Source of the DNA: Opisthorchis felineus
Taxonomy: Eukaryota; Platyhelminthes; Trematoda; Opisthorchiida; Opisthorchiidae
Direction: 5' to 3'
Length of the DNA: 64,000 bases
Assembly (NCBI GenBank): GCA_004794785.1
Contig: SJOL01009659.1
Span: 120,894 to 184,893 of the forward strand
In this document: positions 1-12,441 of the stretch, one piece after another
Numbering within the stretch: position 1 is the stretch's first letter
Layout: each line of letters begins with the position of its first letter
Translations under genes and position numbers: made by a program
The notes under the pieces: generated by a model
Told to the model about the DNA's origin: nothing
The model's input: the letters and a program-made list of their open reading frames with translations, nothing else
Databases searched by the model: none

Positions 1-962
1 GCGTGTCGAATGGTTGACTATGCCTTATATTGTTGTTTGTCCGGTCGTTCTCTTTTGAGACTGAGCAACCGGCTGCGACAATACCCTCTAATTTCGCTCC
101 CAGTACACTCCCACAATCGAATTTCCCATTTGCGTAGGTGGAGAAAAATCAAGGGTAACAAAAAATCAAGACAGCTGTCTAGCCCCACCGATCGATATGC
201 AGTGTCTCAGTGCGGATGAATAGAACTAAGGTGTCGGTTGTGAATTGAGAATATTTCCTAGGCATCTATCGTAGGAGGAACAAAAAAGAGAGCAGATGCT
301 CGACGGTTAGAACAATGAAACGTTGTTGTAATTGCCCTTGTAAGTCGGCAAAGCCAACGGAATCGAATGGTTTCATCAACCAGATACAGACCGTTAATCT
401 AGAATGAAATAAAGTGAGCTCATCGATGTACACGAATCGCTTGTGAGAGACAGGACAAGATGGTGATCAAACATGCAGAACGGATTTTACTCGTTCCTCG
501 TGGATAAACGTCTCCCCAAATTTCCCGACAATTTGGGAGGCGTTCATTTTCGAAATTCTTCTTGCCAGAGGTCACCTGAAAACAGGAGTGTTTGTAAGAT
601 CAAATTACGCGTGTGGTTTACTTTACAACAATGATGTACGTCGTCCCAATACCGACGAAATAAATTGAGAGATGCTACTTTCGTAACCATGAGTAGACGA
701 TGGACTCATTGAGAATAGTTTGATGGAGCTGGGTGTCATCGCCTCGAGCCAAATTCCACTCACATTGAGGAGACGATGTGTAAAAATTTGCCTGTGGGGA
801 GGTTTGATATTTTTTTCCTGGGAACCATTTAGAGCTGTTAGTGGTTAAATTGATTGTTTTGAACGAAACTTTGGGAAATACTTTAAATTGTTAGATGAAC
901 GTACAAATCGGCGGTTTGGATGGTGGAGAGCTGCCCTGGTCTCAACATACTCAAGAGTAACG
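1..962. other. no supported gene
   Basis: Short open frames only. A 28-nt stretch on the minus strand (793-766) lies between a good acceptor (CCTCCCCACAG) and a GTGAGTGG donor and could be a micro-exon, but it is too short to judge. Confidence 0.5.
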
Positions 963-1334
963 TTAATCTGAGAACGCGACCACTGCAAGCAAGGTTGTAG
1001 TATTTGGCAACCTGATGCTGTGGTTCATGTTACTCGACATACGGCTGGCATTTTGTCTTCTAGTATGTAAGCTGCTGCTCATTCGTATGTGATTTCCACA
1101 TTGTGTTTTGTAGAATCCTCGCGTGTCTATGGTCTCTGGCTGAGTTGCCAAGGTATAAAACTCCACATTGTAAACCGAATTGAAGGAAGTCACTCGTTGC
1201 GTGGTTACACTTAACCAGGACTGAGGAAGCTGGATGACATGCTCACTATGGAGGTGAATGCTTGCGAATAAACATATGGGGAGACATTGTGGAGTCCGAT
1301 ATTCCCAAGACCTCTCACAGCCTGAATTCGGCAC
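963..1334 (-). CDS. open frame, possible exon
   Basis: A minus-strand open frame of 123 codons. The part VYNVEFYTLATQPETIDTR looks like ordinary protein, but no convincing splice site pair or start was found and there is no recognisable family. May be an exon of a gene running off the left edge, or chance. Confidence 0.2.
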   Translation of the reverse strand: MPNSGCERSWEYRTPQCLPICLFASIHLHSEHVIQLPQSWLSVTTQRVTSFNSVYNVEFYTLATQPETIDTRGFYKTQCGNHIRMSSSLHTRRQNASRMSSNMNHSIRLPNTTTLLAVVAFSD

Positions 1335-2933
1335 ATGGCTTTGAAAGATGGACAGAAAACCAATACTTTGTCGCCTTTGAACGTTGGGGTGTCGGCACTA
1401 GGAGATCTGATATGTGGCCAGCGAGGCTCTGAAAATTGGCCGTGATATTCAGTTTTAAAATGACATTTTACAAAGCAGCATCAGATTATTCAATTACCTT
1501 TTTGTACTGCTTTACTTTTGACATCAACTGAAAACAAACTGGAAGCGATTGTGAAGTCATCGACTCAGAAATGTTTGGTAAACGATTCGTGGATTTTTGA
1601 CTAGGCAATCCTTCGCGTTTGAAGCGTTTGAAGCAAAAAAGTTAGTCAGTCCAAATTATCAAGTTACTAGTTTAGTCGAGTTTTAATGCAAATGGATGAC
1701 CGAAAGACGAGATCTCTTTTGACTAGTACACTAGATCAGTGTGGAATTTCGACCAACAGTACATGTCGTTTAGTGTGCCTGGTACTGCTACTCAAGCGTC
1801 TCGGCTGATGGGTTGGAGGGATTTAAAATAATTGTGACCTGGTTTGTGTACCTGGCCTTCCGATTCAATGCATTTCAAATGATGAATCCTCTTGAGTACC
1901 ATTTGCGAATATATTTGGTTTGTGTAGGTTCGTATGAGCTACGACACATTGGTTAGGGGTCTTTCGCCAGTGCCCTATATTTCCTTGAGTTTCGTGGGGG
2001 TCTTTTCAGTTTCCTGTCGCGCTTGTCGATTCTCGTGTGGAGTTCTGTCAGTTCCATGTAGACCTCAGTGCAATGCACCTGTTTCATTTGATTTTGTGAA
2101 GATAGTCCCATGTTGTTTGTGCCAGCTATAAATCCATTGGTTGTTCACCGTACATTCCTGAAACGCTCCCTCATGTTTATGTCAGTTTGTCTCAAAGCCT
2201 GATTAGCAAATGTAACCGTAAAAAATCGGATTCTTCTCATTATTTCTTTCCAGTAAGTTACGATTTTCGAAGGAGATAAGAGAGCGCCTTTCTCAAACAT
2301 CATCAACGCAAAGGAACACATCTAGCTGGTTGGATTGCAGTAAAACTGCTGCAAGAATGAAGATTTACTCTGCTGTCTCCACTAAAGTCCGTCCACCGCT
2401 TGGGAAATTTGCACATTTAAAAAACAGAGCAAGTATTTTTAAAACATTAGACCTTAAGGTAACTTTATTCGTGGAACTAATGCACTAAAATAATACGATT
2501 TGTTTCATTTTAGCCATTCGGGCAAATCCCACAGTAAATCCTGTTACATTCTTGTGTCTATAAACGGGAAGTAGAATCTTCTAATATGGCGCTGTCCGTG
2601 GACCTGATAAAGCGTCTTGAACATTCCAGTATTGTTTTTACCCATTTGTGGAGCTCATCTGGTAGGCCTAATCCCCCAATTTCAATCAAACTCCCTAGGT
2701 AACTGGAAATCAAACTTCGCTCCGGAATAAACCTAGAGTGATATTAACTGGAGACTTAACTAAACATTGCATTTTTATCATGGTACTATTCCAAAAGAGT
2801 TCTCCCTAGGTTTTCCACTGGTACATCTACCTTCTAGTTGTAGAGCCCATGCTATTATTTCACGACTTTGGTTGAAAATCCAGACGTTCGCACGGTGTTC
2901 TTGTACCTGAAGAGAAACAACATATTGTTGTCG
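1335..2933. other. no supported gene
   Basis: No long open frame, repeat or RNA gene was recognised. It could include the 3' region of candidate gene 1. Confidence 0.5.
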
Positions 2934-3018
2934 AAATACACTCATCTGCAAACAAATTTGGTTTTGCGAGAGACTCACCTGGAACCCAGCTGAATCTCTC
3001 GTTTGTGATGTTGTGTTT
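2934..3018 (+). repeat. repeat family A, short copy
   Basis: Shares AATACACTCAT, TTTGGTTTT, GAGACTCA and AACCCAGCTGAATCTCTCG with the long copy at 23.46 kb. Only the first third of the unit is present. Confidence 0.7.
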
Positions 3019-3441
3019 TCAGATATTTAACTTTCAAAGTAGAAACTTCTTTCTCCCAGGATGTCGAACGATTTTTTGATAGACTTTCGTCCAGGAAACG
3101 GCAACAAAGTGCATATTTCACGCTTATCAGGCCCTCTGTTTGGATGATGATGCGATTAAATGCCTACTCTGGATATCCGCTCCGAGTATTTATGCTAAAA
3201 TTCAAATATCGTGTTACACAACTCCAGTACTGACCTGAATTTACAGTCTGCCTCATCTGTTTTACCAGTCAGGTTTCAAGAATTCATGTTTAGATTACGG
3301 AGACTACTTTGCCCCGTGCCCTTGATTGATGGAGTTATGGGAAATGGACGTATCTTGTTGGCTCGAAATGGCGTAGAGTTGAACAGGATCATAAAGAGCA
3401 TTCCAGTTGATGACCTTGGGACGAGAATAGAGTAAATAAAC

Positions 3442-6400
3442 TCATTCGTAAAAATCCCTACCATGTTCGCCACTGAATTCCTCGGAGTAAATGTCACCGT
3501 GATAGATTCTCAATTCTTCATTTTCTGGTTTATTTTCAAATGAAGCAAAGCTTCACTGGGTTCAACATCGCACAAAAACGCATCAGTTAACAACCATCAA
3601 ACAATGCGGACATAACCGTTAAAAATCTGTGCACGGAAGCTTGTGCATGGATGTGATAATGCAAACGAATTTTCTACTGCGCCTGAGAATGTGAGTCCGA
3701 TTTATACCCGAACGAATAAGATTGACGAATCGACTAAACCTAATGAGATACTAGTGTCATCCGTCATCCCCATTGTGGTTCAGTATAATACCACACTTTC
3801 CTTGCACAGCATAATACAGGTGTACCCATCGGTGGCTGTCCAATAAGAACCATTTCGGACGTGATGAACGGGCAAGCGGTACAAGTGTCAGGTACAGGAG
3901 TCACGTGTTTATTTTTAAAAACTGGAGAAAGCTTACACCAAGTCAACAGTCGGCCCTTTTGCGTCTGGTTCAGAATGGGAGCGCCGGTATCCCGCATGTG
4001 CAGTCCTTTCTTAGCAGCTTGGGAGATTCGTAGATTCAGTGGTGTCGAACACTTCGTGGCGTATCGCCTACGAGTGGCTAGTTTGTGATCCAGACAGTAG
4101 GAGTCTTGAAACATGTAACACCCCTCTGTATGGTCTGTCTAATGGCACATTCCTCCAACAGCCAAAATAAAACTGCTATTTTTCATACTTGCCATAACTT
4201 CACTGTTCCCGACATGCCAGACAATTTCCAAACTTCTGGTACACCGGCTATTTGGGCTTACGATCGGGCATTGTGTCCGACTTGGTTTAAACAACGCAGC
4301 TAGCTGGGGATCGAGATACCTTCGATCCAATAGATTTACACTTTCTGGAAAAAATACAGAAGGAATCTACTTAGGATCAGGTCTGTCCAGTCACCTCACG
4401 TAAGCCAGGTCTGAGCAGTGACCTCGCATAAGCCTGTATAGATATTGCAGGTGAAAAGCGTTCGAGGATTTGTGAATGAAACCTACTCATATCTCGTTGC
4501 CTCAACTGTGGTATGGCACAAAACAGTTCGAGTTTCGTATCCACTCACAGACGTTGTTCGGTACAGACACTTTTATACATTCCCCTAACTGTGATTCCAG
4601 TCCTCGATAGACGGCCGATTTTAATCCCTTGGTCGGTCGTCCGAGGGTGGCTGACATTGGAGGAAATCGAGCAACATAGTATCCCGCAATCTTCCGTGTC
4701 AATATTTTGTGGACAGAATCAGGAGTTTCGAAGATGTTTATATTCGGGCAAAAATGGGATGCAGAAAAGGCAAATGAGGCCGTCATAGGCACCGATTCCG
4801 CTTCAGGCACCGATGTGCCAGTAAGGCACAAATTACTGTGAAATGTAGCATACGGATCTTTGAGTCCTGCGCTATTGGTTTGGCCAGAGAACGTTTCGAA
4901 TTGGCTAGGTACACATCCGGGCATTGCTGAGTAGCTGCATCGTGATCCTAATTTCACTAGGGTCACTGCTCCCAGTTGTTTTCCAGTGATATCTGGCTGC
5001 AATCTGCCAGCTGCGTGACCCCTGGTGAGTTTTCGGATGGGGCTCGGAGACCCACTGTGAGTGGCACTGCTCCGTTCTACTGGGGTAAACGGCGCTCTGG
5101 CGAAATAACGGGTAACTAGGATGTTTTATCGAACTAAACATGGTGTTATTCTGTGGTCAACTCAATGTGCTTCAAACCAACTGGGACATAGTTAGCACGA
5201 ATAAGGATCCCATCAAACCAGGCATACAACTGTGATGATTTCGAAGTATGCGAAGTCCATCTTATCACAGACTTGTTCTTCGGTTGGTGGACATTCTTGC
5301 GGCTATTCGAAAAGTCTTCACCTCTCACTGTTTGAATGACTCTGAACTTCATTTGACATCTGACAGATTTATGGACACGTTTCCGACTGACCTCGATTCA
5401 AAGATCACCAATTTATCGCTATGTCGAATGTTCGACCACCATGTGACTGATTTCACTGGTCTGCTAACATTCTGTTCCCTAAGTCTGCGATGTGGACACC
5501 AGAACTTGGAAACATATTCACTCTGTCGTTAAGCTCTAGCACCATTTATTTTATCCTGTAAAGCTATGATATTCCATGCGCTTAGTTGAGGTATAAGTTG
5601 TGAATTGATGCTCATTCATGCATTTATTATCTTCGTGTTGTGAATGAATCCGCTTTTGGATGTCCATACTGCGTATCTGGTTTTCTTTTGACGCACCCCA
5701 CCATCGGCAGCTGACCTGACCTGCAAGGCAACAGGTGTGTGGGTTCCCTTGAGGAATTTTGTTAGAGCGGCCGAGCAAACGATCCGATGCATTTGACATT
5801 GAGATGAGTGGTCTTTCTTGAAAATCCATAAATTAGGGCACGGATGTTCCACCTACAATTCTGACGCACACTGCGATTGCGTTTTAAGTCGCACCGCTCT
5901 CTTGCCCTTACAAGTGTCTTGACGTTATGAGTAAAGGGTCGGTGCCACGATCAGCTGTTGAGCAATCGAAGTGTGCGGTTTTTGAGGGAAAAATCTCTTA
6001 TTCGTATTTTCGCAATGGAAGACAGAGTGGCTGCTACTATAGGTATGCAAGCGCTTGTTACATGAAGGAAACATGATATAACGTAATATTGCGTTAATAA
6101 ATGCTACTTTGTCGGACTTCAGTAGACGGTGATTTTAGTAGCAAATGTCACATATGATGGATGTCTCACTGTGCTCACCTCAGATCAAACTCGACTCAAG
6201 GCATACTCAAATGTAGACTGAGGTTTTGTGTTTTCCAGGAGACTACAGTTTAGGGTGGTCTTTTTGTTTGCAATGGTCGAATCCTAGTAATTCCCACAAG
6301 TGCCCCTGATAATGACACTTGGCCCCCAACAGCAGCCAAACACTAGAAATGTGTTGTGGGGATTCGATTTTCGGGCGGTCGAGATCCGTCCGTTGTGCTG

Positions 6401-9036
6401 CACTAACCGAAATAATTAGTACGTTTTACGAGTAGAGCTCCTTGTTAAATTTGATGCACTGTGTTTCTTATTATGTGTTCCAAAATTCAGTATACTTGGG
6501 CTATTTATCTGTCCCGGTGAGGCGGCTAATCGGCTGGCAGTCGCTATTCATAGGTATTAAGGTCTAATGCATTCAGTAATGTTTTACCAGCACCACTAAC
6601 TCGTGGATCCGTAATGGGTGGATTTTTGAGAAAGTGGTGTCCGAATAGGGAAGAATTCTTTGACACTTTGACTCACATTTGTGGAACTTTTCGCATGGGG
6701 ACACATCTGCAAATCGTTATTCACATGGAACTGAAACATACACTCGTAGCACTCGGAGGAAAACTGATGCTCCTGGGTTAGTGATGTGAGCACATTGTCC
6801 ACCGTACGGGTAATTTTATGTTCTGATTAAGTGTAATTAATTTCACGCGCTCCAAGTACTTTCGTAGTTATTCCCAGAGCCGTGCGAATGACTGGCATTA
6901 CGGTGCGGTAATCTTCGTCTAGCAAAATCTTCTGTGGGAGTTATCAGCACATGCAGTCTAAAGCTTTACGAGAGAATGACGGTTCTCTTCGTAGCCCTGA
7001 TCACAGCTGACAGATAAATGAATCCAAAAACTTCGGGAAAATTTTAATGTTGAACCACAGCTTAGTGGAATAAGAAGTTATATTCTGGCGTTTCGTTTTC
7101 TTTAAGGATTCAAGGATTGTAGGAATCATTGAAAAGGTCGCCCCCAGCAACCAAAACGTTGAACTATAGCATCTTATTCCAATACACCGTGTTCGAACTT
7201 TAAATTTTCCATGTTATACACCACATGGTGCCCAATCTTTTGAACGCCATCCAAGTCAAGTTTGGCATGGAAATCCGAAACCACCAACTGTTGATTGACT
7301 GGCTGAGCTGCCTTGGTACCGCGCCATCTTCGCTTATCATCTCGGTAGAACTTAACAAAATCGTGATGCCTCTTTAGCGTCACATCTGAGGAACCTACAT
7401 ACTAACGTCTATGGGAATGAAATATATATGTGAGTCTCCATATGATAGAAACCTATAGCTTTATTGCGGCTATCTTCTAACAGAGACGAAGTACTCGCTC
7501 GGTTTCGGCTGTATCAACAAACTCAAACGAATCAGCTAAGCATTGTGCGGAATAAGACCCAGGTAGTAGTTTGGACATCCTTTCGCCTAAAATGTGTCCC
7601 TACAGAGCTTGCTGGTAGACGCAAATTTAGGCACTCTCCCAAGCTTGATGATGATCTGATGAGTTAAAGCGCGTTGATCATCATCCCTTCATTGGTTGTT
7701 CTCTGCCTTCTGACCCTAGGAATATGTGGTTGTACTAAATAGCATACGCAGGGTTATTACTAACAAGCAGACGCACTTGGAGTGAAACAGACGAGTATTG
7801 CAAGTCAATGTCTCATAGAGGATAAGTGTGATCTCTAATAGCATTGATTTTGATTGTATTTTTCTTGTATACCAGTTTTAGGTCATACTCCACCAGGAAT
7901 TGCAAGGCAAATAAAAGCGTACTTTACATTCGCTTGCTATGTATTTGCATGGAACCTTCCGATGAGAATGACACTGTCCACTTCGGGAAAGTTGGGTCAT
8001 TCAATAATGCTCCTCTTTCAAGCCTCTTACTGTTAAATGTATAGCTTGTTAGAGGCAGAAAATACCCGATAGCTTGACATCTCTTCACTAGTGTAACGAC
8101 GGCTTATGCCTATCGGATTTTAATGAATGATAAATAGGTCTTAATTCGACTTTCATTTTGTTAAGAGACAGGAATCGCTCACCTTAAAATTTCTGTTGCT
8201 ATGATGGGAATCCCGTTGACACAGAAATCAAACCTTCCACTCAATGGAGCGTAAAATCCCGCATCTAAAATTCTCATGGCTGCGATGAACTCATTGGAAA
8301 AGCAGTACACTGAACTAGGGTTTTCGTCCTCACCGAACATCTGCAGTGAGGCTTACTTTTGGTTCTTTCTCACTGTCCTCTATGAATCATTGATTCACTG
8401 AAGCGTACAATGAAAATTCAGATGAGCATGTAGTTTTTTATTGGTTGCAAAGGCACCGAAAATGCTACAGAAACTCACCTGATTTAAAACGTTTTCCCGT
8501 AACGGCTGAACGTTCATTCACCTTGTAACAAAACTTAAGCCCCAGAAGTAAATCGGAACTTTCACTGTTCATCTCTTCCATCTCGCAGCCAAAGAAACCG
8601 ATACTACTTCAATTTGCGTTGATTCACAAACAACATGATTTGCCCACGCATTTAACCGGTTTATTCATCCGCTCAGAGCAGTGAGTTACAAATCATTTTC
8701 AACTTTCCCAGTCAATGTCCAATGTGGTGATTGTTTCCATGCAAAGTCCTCGATCTCTGAAAAAATGTCAACTGCTGGCTTCGCTGCAACGCTCTTATTC
8801 CGCTGTCTTTTAGGCCTTCGAACAGGCTAATAACACTCTCAACAAGGAATGCCTTCAGCGAGGTGAGCCCATGTGTGTTGCTACGCCTCATTATAAAGAT
8901 TCTTCAACCCTCCTCAAAATGTCATCTCACCGTTATAGCTTTTCGTGAAGCGCATTCTCAGGAAACTTACCGTATATTTAAGCAAACTATGCCAAGCAGG
9001 CTTTTCAAATTTCAACCACAAGTTATTGAAGCATTC
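3442..9036 (-). CDS. candidate gene 1: multi-exon gene, product unrecognised
   Basis: Proposed exons on the minus strand, in transcript order: 9036-8971, 8581-8522, 8340-8183, 8029-7956, 7385-7188, 6822-6677, 5852-5716, 5386-5178, 5079-4549, 4104-3826, 3524-3442 (TGA). Every junction keeps an open frame and the phases agree along the chain, with GT-AG ends throughout. Several donors are strong (GTAAGT at 8970, GTGAGC at 8182, GTGAGT at 6676 and 4548); GTTCCA at 7955 and GTACAC at 3825 are weak. The partial product is about 640 residues: an N-terminal half with scattered Cys and aromatic residues, then a Ser/Thr/Pro-rich stretch in the 531-nt exon, then a Cys-containing C-terminal part. The true first exon is not identified. 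I recognise no domain. One or more exons may be wrong; alternative donors exist (8479 for exon 2, 3462 in the last exon). Confidence 0.45.
4549..5079 (-). CDS. largest exon of candidate gene 1
   Basis: A 531-nt exon on the minus strand inside the longest non-tubulin frame of this half of the window (open from about 5123 to the stop at 4502). The acceptor follows a CCCCAG and the donor is GTGAGTGG at 4548. The encoded 176 residues are Ser/Thr/Pro-rich with basic patches (SPSPIRKLTRG near its start) and a later, better ordered part (KILTRKIAGYYVARFPP). Phase 1 at both ends fits the neighbouring exons at 5178 and 4104. The plus strand is less open here. Product family unknown. Confidence 0.5.
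6677..7385 (-). CDS. exons 5 and 6 of candidate gene 1
   Basis: Exon 7385-7188 encodes a basic, aromatic segment (FVKFYRDDKRRWRG) and exon 6822-6677 a Cys-containing segment (SECYECMFQFH). They join in phase 1 across an intron of 365 nt. The acceptors are TTCCTCAG and TTAATCAG; the second donor GTGAGT is strong, while the first, GTGTAT, is moderate. Both exons were tested base by base and have no stops in the chosen frame. Function unknown. Confidence 0.42.
8183..8340 (-). CDS. exon 3 of candidate gene 1
   Basis: A 158-nt open exon between CACTGCAG and the strong donor GTGAGC, encoding 52 residues plus a split codon (starts MFGEDENPSS, contains YAPLSGRFDFCVNG). It is read entirely in one frame and starts in phase 0 at an ATG, so it could alternatively be a first coding exon. 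It ends in phase 2, which only the small exon 8029-7956 continues correctly. Confidence 0.42.
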
Positions 9037-11278
9037 CTAGTCCGATTTTCAGGGTGATTTTTGTTGACCGAGACTATCTGGGTCTGCTGATTTACCGACT
9101 AGCCTAAGGCGAGGGATACGTCACTGAGAAAACAAAGACCAAATGGTTTGTCTCTCGTTTACCAAGTTATCCAAACGCTGTTTGGATCAATCACCGTGTA
9201 AAATAGATCCAGTCTTGTTCCCTTGTGGATGAAACTAATTGTATCAGCCGTGTTTTTTCTGTATCGCGCAATGCAGGAGATTTCTGCGGGGTTCCTCAAC
9301 TGCGCCCTAGCCAGCCCTATTGTAAAAAACACAATTCAGTCTTGAAAACTGAAAATAAGTCAGCTATCGACTTTGTTTTTCATTACTGGTTGTTCAGTAG
9401 TGTTTGTTCACTGATCCAAAGGCTTAGGGTATGAAACCCCCCAAGGTAGGTGAAAACACTCTCTTTTAAGTGAGCTGGAATGACCAAGTCAAAAAACCAA
9501 TCAAATTTTCATACATAGGCAAGGTAAAGCATGAGATGAATGATATCTTTCGTTGGCTTGTTCAACCTGCTTAAAGAGAAAATGAAGCAATGAGCCTTGG
9601 ATGCTTATCGGAAAAGTAAACCGGTGACTGGTACATCGCACAAGAGGAGCTAGCAAGGAGAGGGAATAACTGAAGTTTACGGACTCTGCAGCGAACAGCT
9701 TCTTGAAGAGGTATGGTAGGAAGCGTTCCAGTTTACTGTGCATGTTAGTGGACTCTCCGAAGAAGTTGGTTGAAGTAGTTGACTACTTCAACTGAATGAA
9801 TCAATGGTTGTGAACTAGGATACCTATCAGCTCTAGCCGACTGCAGATCAATCACTAAACATTACTCCTTTAAAAACACAAGACGACCCCAATAAGCACA
9901 GTGTTGAATATACAGCTTTTATGAAAGATCTGTACTTCAATCAGTCTTGGAACAAAACGCAGGATTTACAATCCATTTGGCAGGTGACTCGCTCGGCGAA
10001 ACATAAGGTGGATTGATTCCTCTAACCAGCTGCCTCAAGATGAGCAAAATCGGCGTTCGGCGAAGAAAAAGTTCCTCAGTATCACACTGAACTGATCATT
10101 GGTAATTATTGGACTACATTATGAAGAATAGACTTTGTAAATAACACACAATCGACGGTCGCTGCCATTCGACTGTTGTTGGGTGATGTTTCTAGCCTGT
10201 CAACAGGCAGATGTTATCCATAATGGACATCCAAGAACAAACAGTCAAGCCACGAATATCAGTGGATTTCAGACAAGAGCAAAGTGCAGTATAGTTTAGC
10301 AACCCTTTCTACAACAAGGGCAGTTTAGAGTTTGTCCTTAAAACTTAAAGTATTGACACAAACCATACTTATTCATCTTTATCTGACTTTATTTCGATCC
10401 GCACACTCAAATTTGCATATTTATTGTTGTGCTGTGTTCATTGGTCTTTTCAGCACTATGCTACGCTGTTTCTACTTATTACGGTAGAGGTTCAGATAAG
10501 TTCAATGCTATCAGTGCATTCAGTTACGCCTAGAGCTGCTGAGCTGTTTATTGCTTAGTAACCTATATACAATACGCCCACATCGCACACAACCCCCCGT
10601 TGAGCATCGCAGCAAGATATGCTTGTGATGGCTTGTGATAAATGATAATCTGTTTGGCCTGATGGGTAAGAAAATACAATAGCGCGGGATGGGAACAATA
10701 TGAACAATTGGCGCACATCCTAGGGGGCAATAAACTTTGGTCCACCACCATGATCATATGACAGCTAACTTGCTTGGATAATTGATAACTTTGTTGAATA
10801 GTTGAGATTTGCTGCATTCTGCTAGGAACCACGCTAGCGCAGCTGTACTAGAACCGAGCATAATTATCCAACAGCGCACGAAGGCACACGTTTGAAACAT
10901 CATACTGCGAGGTTGTTGATGACACAAGCTTGTCAGCAGAGAATTGGCTGTATCGCATTAGCATCACTACGGTCGGGTACGGTTACCAGGCAACGGATTT
11001 GATCTACGTATAATCAGTAAAGGGCAAACGATTAGTTGAACAAAGTCTTGTTTTTGCGCCAGTTGGTATAGCATAAACTTTCTGGAACCGAGTAAATACT
11101 TGTAATGGAAATGGCTGGGCAAAAATTCGGTTGGTTTGAACCAAACAAGTGGCGTACAGTCAGTTTATGTATGTCTAACAGTTCGCATGCGTTGTAAAAA
11201 GTATTCGGTAGGAAGTTTTGGTCGATAGGTTAAAGTAGATTATGAACTTGATTTTGACGGCTGAATAACGTAAATGCA
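9037..11278. other. unassigned; may hold 5' exons of candidate gene 1
   Basis: The minus frame at 9743-9501 (HSKLERFLPYLFKKLFAAE) could be an upstream exon but lacks convincing splice sites. Nothing else was recognised. Confidence 0.4.
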
Positions 11279-11432
11279 GCTGAATCTCTCATTTATGCTA
11301 GTCTTCTTCAACTGAATGTGATGAACCAGGTTGCTTCATGTTTGAGAGTATTCGGCGATTAGCCTCAAGAAAGGCGAAACTGGTCATGGGCTGTCGAAGA
11401 GTCTTAAGCAACCTTATAAGTAGTGTGTTACT
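11279..11432 (+). repeat. repeat family A, copy with inverted second half
   Basis: 11279-11345 reads as the first part of the unit (GCTGAATCTCTC, CAACTGAATGTG). From about 11352 the sequence is the inverse of the last part of the unit (GCCTCAAGAAAGGCGAAACTGG, GGGCTGTCGAAGAGTCTTAA). The two halves are therefore head-to-head. Confidence 0.65.
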
Positions 11433-11445
11433 TCTGGATTCTGAT

Positions 11446-11511
11446 GTTTCAGTAGAAAATTCATCATGTATGTGGAGCTAGTCTAAACTGAAAAGCCGAA
11501 AAGTACTATAA
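11446..11511 (+). repeat. repeat family B, copy 1
   Basis: GTTTCAGTAGA, GGAGCTAGTCTA and AAAAGCCGAAAAGTACTA match the two copies near 17.6 and 17.95 kb. It directly follows a family A copy. Confidence 0.5.
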
Positions 11512-12029
11512 AGCTGTTTCGTGCTTGTTAGGAAGAGTCAGAAGTGCACAAGTCATGCATGTCTCTAAAGTTTTTTCAGTTAAGTAGCGCCGATTATTCC
11601 CAACAAGGAAGATAGAGTTGCATAGTGCTTTTCAATAGTGGACGACTTCATCAGCGGGGGAAAATCCAAAATGAGTTATTTTAATTCTGCTGCTTCTTTC
11701 AGACTTGTAGACGAAAGTTATTTTCAAAAGACAGTGTTGCAAACAAGCTGCAAACACAGTGTACGTAAAAAATTTAGTTTATACTAGCATTTCGTGGACG
11801 ATTATGTATGCTTACTTGTTTAGGACGTTCGAGGTTTGTCGTTTATTCACTTTCACTTTCAACGGGTAGCTCCCTCCAAGGAAAAGCCCACTGACAACAA
11901 TGTATTTACGCATCAATTATATCAGCCACCGCCCCAAAAATGCGCAGCTATCTACCCCACCTCCCTAAATTATCGGTGAACGAAACTGTGGCAGCTAGAA
12001 CCATTGTACGGCAGATACGCGGTTTTACA

Positions 12030-12030
<1 letters not shown>

Positions 12031-12069
<39 letters not shown>

Positions 12070-12082
12070 ATGATGATAATGG

Positions 12083-12177
<95 letters not shown>

Positions 12178-12203
12178 GTGATGGTGATGATGATGATGAT
12201 GAC
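12031..12203 (+). repeat. compound trinucleotide microsatellite (CTG)n(GAT)n
   Basis: Six to seven CTG units run into about 50 GAT units with a few interruptions (AAT, GGT, GAG). It lies in an open frame from 11940 to 12206 that would give poly-Ala followed by poly-Asp, or poly-Leu and poly-Met in another frame. Nothing else suggests that it is translated. Confidence 0.97.
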
Positions 12204-12441
12204 TAATTAGGTAGTTATCGACTGCAAATAAGAGTAGTGGTTTCCAGCCATAACCACTGCGTCAGTCTACGTTGATAAAAAATTCAGCCGATAATCATCA
12301 CAAATGCTGTCATATCATTTGAGGGTTCACGCCCCAGGCTATAGAGGCTGGAGTGACAGGAAATATATTTTTTCAGCTTCCGAAGATTTTAGCTTATAGA
12401 GATTTAGATTATTTAAATCCGAGGAGCCAACCAGGTCGCCG

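Noticed and set aside
3442..4104. Netrin-like (NTR) domain in the C-terminal part of candidate gene 1
   Set aside because: A short C..C...LIGQ pattern recalls NTR domains, but the other Cys and the expected upstream laminin-type domains are absent.
7844..8044. Plus-strand frames with membrane-like residues
   Set aside because: They lie opposite the proposed exon 8029-7956 and have no better splice support.
8814..8862. Plus-strand exon of 49 nt (acceptor TGTCTTTTAG, donor GTGAGC)
   Set aside because: Good sites, but it is alone, has no phase partner, and lies inside an intron of candidate gene 1; the minus strand is also open here.
11940..12206. A gene for a poly-Asp protein
   Set aside because: The frame is open only because the repeat has no stop; there is no conserved or unique sequence to support translation.
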